From positions 62,001-126,000 of the forward strand of contig CAZFLX010000002.1 in assembly GCA_964519885.1 (NCBI GenBank): a stretch of DNA of 64,000 bases. Direction: 5' to 3'. Shown here piece by piece: positions 60,085 to 64,000 of the stretch. This DNA is from GCA-002282575 sp964519885 (lineage in GTDB: Bacteria > Pseudomonadota > Gammaproteobacteria > Thiomicrospirales > Thiomicrospiraceae). The notes beneath the pieces were generated by a model. That model had not been told where the DNA came from. It did no database searches and worked only from the letters and a program-made list of their open reading frames with translations. Made by a program: the position numbers and the translations under genes. Each line of letters opens with the position of its first letter. The first letter of the stretch is position 1.

Positions 60085-60190
60085 GTTGCTAAGTCCCTGT
60101 AAGTAACAAGCCCAAAGGCTGGGATGTATTTTTTACAAGCCGATTTATCGGCATCGTTTCAAATAGGCAAGACAACGATGAGTTGTTAGC
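60085..60190 (+). ncRNA. Repeated structured element, copy 3 (diverged)
   Basis: Same layout as copies 1 and 2 with changed but still paired stems: AGCC-CAAA-GGCT replaces ACCC-TTTC-GGGT, and GCCGA-TTTA-TCGGC replaces GCCGT...ACGGC; CATCGT/ACGATG kept, at a shorter distance. The changes support an RNA structure. Confidence 0.65.
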
Positions 60191-60231
60191 CATTGTTCAA
60201 ACAGACGTAGCAATACGTCATCTTCTTAAAA

Positions 60232-60297
60232 CCCACTGGGAACACTTCCCAGTAGGGCGGTCGTTCCCTTTTTTGTTCCAAAAAATGGAGAACGACG
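60232..60297 (+). promoter_or_regulatory. Switch-like leader 13 (GTCGTTC / GAACGAC)
   Basis: Hairpin CCCACTGGGAA-CAC-TTCCCAGTAGGG (60232-60257); Y = GTCGTTC (60260-60266); Z = GAACGAC (60290-60296), one base before the ATG; perfect 7-bp pairing. Confidence 0.8.
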
Positions 60298-60939
60298 ATG
60301 AATAATCTCATTCAATTTAACGAAATTGATGGTGTCTTATGTGATGCCATTATTGCCGATGAACATGGCCAAGTCATGATGCTGTCATGCTATGGCTACG
60401 ATGCATCAATCAACCGATTGTTTGCATCTTTTGCACTGTCAAAATTCAATGGCGGCTTAACGTCATTGTCTTTTGAGTATGAAGGTCGTGAGCGCAAGCT
60501 ATTAATTGGTAGCGCAGATCGACTCACTAAGACAGCTGGGCGTTTACCGAACGGCTTATTTGGTAATAACTTGGTACACACTTTCATCTATGACGAATCT
60601 ATCGTTCAAGATGATATGAGTAACCAGGTGCGTTGGATGGTCTTGCGCGGTCAACACGATGATCATGACGTTGATTTAAGGCTTTGGTCAGTTATCAAAC
60701 GACTGTCACCGATTCCTTTAATGGACGACTGGCGCATACAGATCATGAATGCGTTAGTTAAAACGGGCGTGATTGTTTCTAACATGGCCACAGGTGATGA
60801 TTTGAGGGTGTCGATTGGTGTTGCTTGCTGGAGAGTTGATCTTGATAGCAAGCAAGCCAAGGACTTCATGGGATGCGATTTTCCATCCTATGTTTCCAAT
60901 ATGGTCAAAAGTGGCGTACTGGAGGTGAGTCATGTGTAA
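60298..60939 (+). CDS. Hypothetical cargo protein
   Basis: 213-aa soluble protein, no recognised family. The N-terminus (NNLIQFNEIDGVLCDAIIAD) and a central GSADRLTKTAGRLPNGLFGN are the most distinctive parts. It overlaps the next gene by 8 nt. Confidence 0.65.
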   Translation: MNNLIQFNEIDGVLCDAIIADEHGQVMMLSCYGYDASINRLFASFALSKFNGGLTSLSFEYEGRERKLLIGSADRLTKTAGRLPNGLFGNNLVHTFIYDESIVQDDMSNQVRWMVLRGQHDDHDVDLRLWSVIKRLSPIPLMDDWRIQIMNALVKTGVIVSNMATGDDLRVSIGVACWRVDLDSKQAKDFMGCDFPSYVSNMVKSGVLEVSHV

Positions 60940-61378
60940 GTTAAAAGTGCTGTGCGAGGCGTCACACAACATCGAGCAGATCGACAATTTACCTGAGTAC
61001 CTTGTGGTTGATATTGAGCAAGCAATGCTGGTTCAGTTGAAACAGGTTCAGGAAATGTTGCAACGTTCCAATATGCACTATGCGGTGCGTTGGTGGGCAG
61101 TTGACTCAATCATGTATCAAGTTGGTGATGATGGAGATCATTCAGACGTTAATATTGAAGGTCTCGACCTTGAAGGGAAGTGTCTGATTGAATTTGAAAC
61201 CGACTATCGACTTGAAGGTGAGCACGTTAAAGTGTTCAGCAACGGTGATTTGATCGTCTTTTGTCCGCTCAAGCATTCTGAACATGAAGAGGTTTGGGCG
61301 ACGATCGGCAATATCGATGAGCTGCTGTTGCGCTTTGATACTGCTGGTGACAAAATGGCACCAGTAGGAGTAGAATAA
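60932..61378 (+). CDS. Hypothetical cargo protein
   Basis: 148-aa acidic soluble protein; family not recognised (CEASHNIEQIDNLPEYLVVD; GNIDELLLRFDTAGDKMAP). Coupled to the previous gene. Confidence 0.6.
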   Translation: MCKLKVLCEASHNIEQIDNLPEYLVVDIEQAMLVQLKQVQEMLQRSNMHYAVRWWAVDSIMYQVGDDGDHSDVNIEGLDLEGKCLIEFETDYRLEGEHVKVFSNGDLIVFCPLKHSEHEEVWATIGNIDELLLRFDTAGDKMAPVGVE

Positions 61379-61410
61379 TGGCAATCTATGTATTATTTAG
61401 GAGGCTGTGT

Positions 61411-61719
61411 ATGTCTGCTACTACAAACGTCAGAGTTACCAGTCGCATTAGTCAGCAACTGCAAGAAAAACTGCAGTTGGCGGCTGACATGATGGGTGCT
61501 TCGTTGAATCAATTTATTCTTCAAGCTGCTGACGAAAAGGCGGATAAGATGATTGAAAGTGAAGCACGTATTTCATTGACGCGTCGTGAGTCTGCGCGAA
61601 TTTTTGAGTTGCTTGAAAATCCGCCTGTGATGAACGATAAGTTAGCGTTGTTGATGACTGACTATGACAGGAGAAAGCTAGATGACGCTCATTCTGCCAT
61701 TAGCTGGTCACCACAATAA
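61411..61719 (+). CDS. DUF1778-type antitoxin (TacA-like)
   Basis: 102-aa ribbon-helix-helix antitoxin: TNVRVTSRISQQLQEKLQLA and GASLNQFILQAADEKADKMI are the DUF1778 core. The C-terminal part would neutralise the acetyltransferase. ATG at 61411 after AGGAGG. Overlaps the toxin gene by 38 nt. Confidence 0.88.
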   Translation: MSATTNVRVTSRISQQLQEKLQLAADMMGASLNQFILQAADEKADKMIESEARISLTRRESARIFELLENPPVMNDKLALLMTDYDRRKLDDAHSAISWSPQ

Positions 61720-62167
61720 AGCATGTTTTGATTGCGGTGACGATGCGTTAAATCGTTGGCTTAAACAGGTTGCGAGTCAACATAAAAGCAAAATGATTTC
61801 GAGCACTTTTGTTGCTGTTGAGCATCAAAATAGTTCTGATATTTACGGATTTTATTCGATCAATATGACAGAGCTTAAAAATGAGTTGTTGCCACAAAGT
61901 ATGCGGAAAAAGCTACCTTTGACCATTCCATCCTTCCGTATTGGTAGGTTAGCGGTAGATTGTAAGTATCATGGTCAAGGTCTCGGTGGTCTGCTTTTAG
62001 CAAATGCACTATCAAGAGTTGCCAGTGTTTCGGATGAAATCGGTGGTGTCTTGGTACTTGTGGACGCAAAACCGAGTGCGGTTAATTTCTATTTGAAGTA
62101 CGGTTTTGAGCCGCTTGAGGATCATCCTTTAAGTTTGTTCATGCCGATCCAAATACTTAAAAAATAG
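61682..62167 (+). CDS. GNAT acetyltransferase toxin (TacT-like)
   Basis: 161-aa GNAT-fold toxin of the type that acetylates aminoacyl-tRNA. Family features: PLAGHHNKACFDCGDDALNRWL at the N-terminus, RIGRLAVDCKYHGQGLGGLL (about residues 82-101, acetyl-CoA site) and AVNFYLKYGFEPL near the end. Paired with the DUF1778 antitoxin. Confidence 0.88.
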   Translation: MTLILPLAGHHNKACFDCGDDALNRWLKQVASQHKSKMISSTFVAVEHQNSSDIYGFYSINMTELKNELLPQSMRKKLPLTIPSFRIGRLAVDCKYHGQGLGGLLLANALSRVASVSDEIGGVLVLVDAKPSAVNFYLKYGFEPLEDHPLSLFMPIQILKK

Positions 62168-62178
62168 AGGAGGTTAAT

Positions 62179-62274
62179 GTGAGCACATTTACAATGCAAG
62201 TCATTGCTATGGGTTTGGTTGTTATGGCATTAGCCTATACCGTATGGCAGATGCATAAAAATAGTAGCCATTGA
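62179..62274 (+). CDS. Tiny single-span membrane protein
   Basis: 31 aa with GTG start after GAGGAGG: MSTFTMQVIAMGLVVMALAY then TVWQMHKNSSH. Same style as the tiny proteins at 59533-60037. Confidence 0.55.
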   Translation: MSTFTMQVIAMGLVVMALAYTVWQMHKNSSH

Positions 62275-62300
62275 TCTGATGTAGCACTGTATTTATTTTA

Positions 62301-62369
62301 CCCTACTGGGAATCACATCCCTGTAGGGGCGGTGGTTCCCTTTTTTATTTCAAAAAATGGAGAACCACC
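62301..62369 (+). promoter_or_regulatory. Switch-like leader 14 (GGTGGTTC / GAACCACC) of the helicase gene
   Basis: Hairpin CCCTAC-T-GGGA...TCCC-T-GTAGGG (62301-62328); Y = GGTGGTTC (62331-62338); Z = GAACCACC (62362-62369), perfect 8 bp, touching the ATG; alternative GGGAATCAC/GTGGTTCCC. Confidence 0.85.
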
Positions 62370-64000
62370 ATGAACGACAACATTATTGATGATACCAACA
62401 TTACCGATGACGAATGTGTCTTAGGTGATGCGTTGAATCAACCTACCAATGACGATGTGATGCCTTTGTCCCAATTCATTAAGGATTTTGGTGGCACATT
62501 GATGGATGCAGTTAAAACGCAATTGCGTCCAACTTATCTTATTCACGACGAGTCAGAAAAACGCCTTGCGGTGATGGATGGTCTTAAACGTAAGCCATTC
62601 GTGCAGCAGCAAGACGTGGTGCAAGCCGTTACTAAACTGATGGTTGATGTGGATGCACCGGCATCTGTCATTAATGCAGAAATGGGTACGGGTAAAACGA
62701 TGATGGCCATTTGCGCTGCGGCAGTCATGCACGCAGAGGGCTATCAACGTACCTTGGTGGTTTCACCACCGCATCTGGTGTATAAGTGGCGACGTGAGAT
62801 ACTAGAAACAGTTCCTAACGCTCGCGTGTGGGTGCTCAATGGTCCAGACACGCTCCGAAAGTTGCTCTTGATTCGTAATATGCTCAATAAACCTGATGTG
62901 CCAGAGTTTTTTGTCATGGGGCGTGTTCGTATGCGAATGGGCTTTGACTGGCGTCCTGCTTTTGCAGTGCGTCGCTATCGTCAATATGGAGAAATGGGCG
63001 AAGCGGTCAACACACAAGTTGCCGCCTGTCCTAAGTGTGGTACACACATTCAACATAGCGATGAAGAACCTATTCCATTGACACCTCAAGCGGCACAGTT
63101 GCGCTTGAATGAGAAACGACAAAATTGCCGTTGTTGCGGTGAGCGTCTTTGGACGTTATCACGCAGAAAAGGTGAGGTGGCCAAAACACGACAAGAAATT
63201 GTCATGGATGCACTGGTGCAGATACCAACGATCGGCAAGAAAACCGCAGAGCGTTTGTACGATACCTTTGGTGATGGGTTAGGAAAAATGCTGGAGGACA
63301 ATGTTTACTCCTTCATTAACCTAATGGATGAAAACGGTGAGTTGGTGTTTACGGACAACCAAGCCAGAAGAATGGAAAGAGCCATGTCACGCATGGAGTT
63401 TTCATTTGGGCAGGGTGGTTATCAGCCAACTGAGTTCATCAAGCGTTACCTACCCAGTGGTTACTTTGGTTTATTAGTCGTGGACGAAGGACACGAATAT
63501 AAAAACGAAGGCTCAGCTCAAGGTCAGGCAATGGCTGTGCTTGCACGCAAGTGCAAAAAGACATTGCTGTTAACTGGCACACTGATGGGTGGATATGCTG
63601 ATGACTTGTTTTACTTGTTATGGCGTCTTAATCCTCAGTTGATGATTGATGATGGCTTCACCTACCGTAAAGGTGGGTTAGGAAGTGCAGCTCAATCATT
63701 CTTGCGTCAGCATGGTGTGATTAAGGAAGTTACTCGTGTTAAAAGTTCCGATAGCGAACGTCGTTCACATCGAACCGCTAAAGGAGACCAGATTGATACG
63801 AGATCAGCAAAAGCACCAGGCTTTGGACCAAAGGGCATTATGCGCTACGTGGTACCTTACACGGCATTCTTAAAACTCAAGGATATTGGCGGTAATATAT
63901 TGCCGCCATACGAAGAGCATTTTGAAAAAGTCGAAATGACAGCGATGCAAGGTGAGATGTACAGCAAAATGGCATCGAGCTTGCAGTCTGAGTTGAGACA
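62370..64000 (+). CDS. Large SNF2-like helicase with zinc and HhH inserts, 3' end outside window
   Basis: At least 543 residues, running off the right edge. Superfamily 2 helicase motor: Walker A AEMGTGKT (about residues 103-110), motif Ia VVSPPHLVYKWRRE, motif II VVDEGHEYKNEGS (DEGH near 372) and motif III LLTGTLMGGYADD. Between motifs Ia and II there are CPKCGTHI (about 220) and CRCCGERL (about 253), a split zinc-binding pair. A helix-hairpin-helix-like PTIGKKTAERLYDTFGDGL (about 286-304) follows. Start fixed by leader 14. Could act in transfer, replication or defence. Confidence 0.85.
   Translation, partial: MNDNIIDDTNITDDECVLGDALNQPTNDDVMPLSQFIKDFGGTLMDAVKTQLRPTYLIHDESEKRLAVMDGLKRKPFVQQQDVVQAVTKLMVDVDAPASVINAEMGTGKTMMAICAAAVMHAEGYQRTLVVSPPHLVYKWRREILETVPNARVWVLNGPDTLRKLLLIRNMLNKPDVPEFFVMGRVRMRMGFDWRPAFAVRRYRQYGEMGEAVNTQVAACPKCGTHIQHSDEEPIPLTPQAAQLRLNEKRQNCRCCGERLWTLSRRKGEVAKTRQEIVMDALVQIPTIGKKTAERLYDTFGDGLGKMLEDNVYSFINLMDENGELVFTDNQARRMERAMSRMEFSFGQGGYQPTEFIKRYLPSGYFGLLVVDEGHEYKNEGSAQGQAMAVLARKCKKTLLLTGTLMGGYADDLFYLLWRLNPQLMIDDGFTYRKGGLGSAAQSFLRQHGVIKEVTRVKSSDSERRSHRTAKGDQIDTRSAKAPGFGPKGIMRYVVPYTAFLKLKDIGGNILPPYEEHFEKVEMTAMQGEMYSKMASSLQSELR

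Noticed and set aside
49673..62300. Integron with gene cassettes
   Set aside because: The recombinase seems to lack the integron-specific insert, is co-oriented with the cargo genes, and no attC-like sites with paired R/L boxes were found; the repeated blocks are leaders and terminators.

Overview
The window is gammaproteobacterial DNA of moderate GC. About 27.6 kb of ordinary chromosome (1-27646) is followed by about 36 kb of a large conjugative element (27771 to the right edge, still open). The chromosomal part has gammaproteobacterial hallmarks: the ndk-rlmN-hisS-yfgM-bamB-der run, a YcgL protein, an Fe-superoxide dismutase, cca, and a ccsA/ypjD-like gene paired with suhB. A clustered carbon block, tkt-gap-pgk-pyk-fba (class II, CbbA-like aldolase), resembles sulfur-oxidising or methylotrophic Thiotrichales/Piscirickettsiaceae-type genomes. 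That placement is inference, and the genus cannot be read from the sequence.

Layout of the chromosomal part. A type I secretion operon (ABC ATPase cut by the left edge, HlyD-type adaptor, TolC-type channel; 1-4305) is followed by a Crp/Fnr regulator, a PIMT-like methyltransferase, sodB and ycgL. Then come an NDUFA9-like protein, cca, an OmpA-like protein, the tkt-gap-pgk-pyk-fba block with stem-loops between several genes, the ndk to der run, a chemoreceptor, a secreted or membrane-anchored nuclease, suhB and the CcsA-like gene.

Layout of the element. 27.8-31.7 kb: parA, a large parB, a DUF2857-like gene and a TrfA-like replication initiator. 31.7-33.6 kb: a gene-free, origin-like region with twelve 98-99 bp units ending in 22-bp iterons, then AT-rich and G-rich short repeats. 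33.6-38.7 kb: island maintenance genes (TIGR03761-like, HU, SSB, type IA topoisomerase) with a recurring dyad between them. 38.7-46.8 kb: F-type transfer genes (S26 peptidase, traW, traU, trbC, traN) interrupted by an inverted HigBA-like pair. 46.8-50.6 kb: a lipoprotein, an RHH protein, a Fic protein sitting between duplicated gene tails, and a tyrosine recombinase. 50.6-64 kb: a cargo region of many small operons (DUF3577, SSB, DUF3275, DUF6094 methyltransferase, LPD29 protein, TacAT-like pair, large helicase) plus at least a dozen very small membrane proteins.

The most striking system is in the last region. Nearly every operon there starts with a related structured 5' leader: a strong hairpin, then a segment (Y) complementary to the bases just before the start codon (Z). 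Z differs from gene to gene and Y changes with it (GATAGTT/AACTATC, GTCGTTC/GAACGAC, GGTGGTTC/GAACCACC, GATGTTT/AAACATC, AACATGC/GCATGTT). Y is also complementary to part of the 5' arm of the hairpin (X), so each leader can form two mutually exclusive folds, as expected of a translational switch. Three of these leaders are preceded by a roughly 110-nt structured element whose helices also covary. Many of the controlled operons encode a roughly 60-100 aa membrane protein coupled to a roughly 30-40 aa single-span protein. The second unusual feature is the origin-like array, where a dyad in each 98-99 bp unit keeps its symmetry while its sequence changes.
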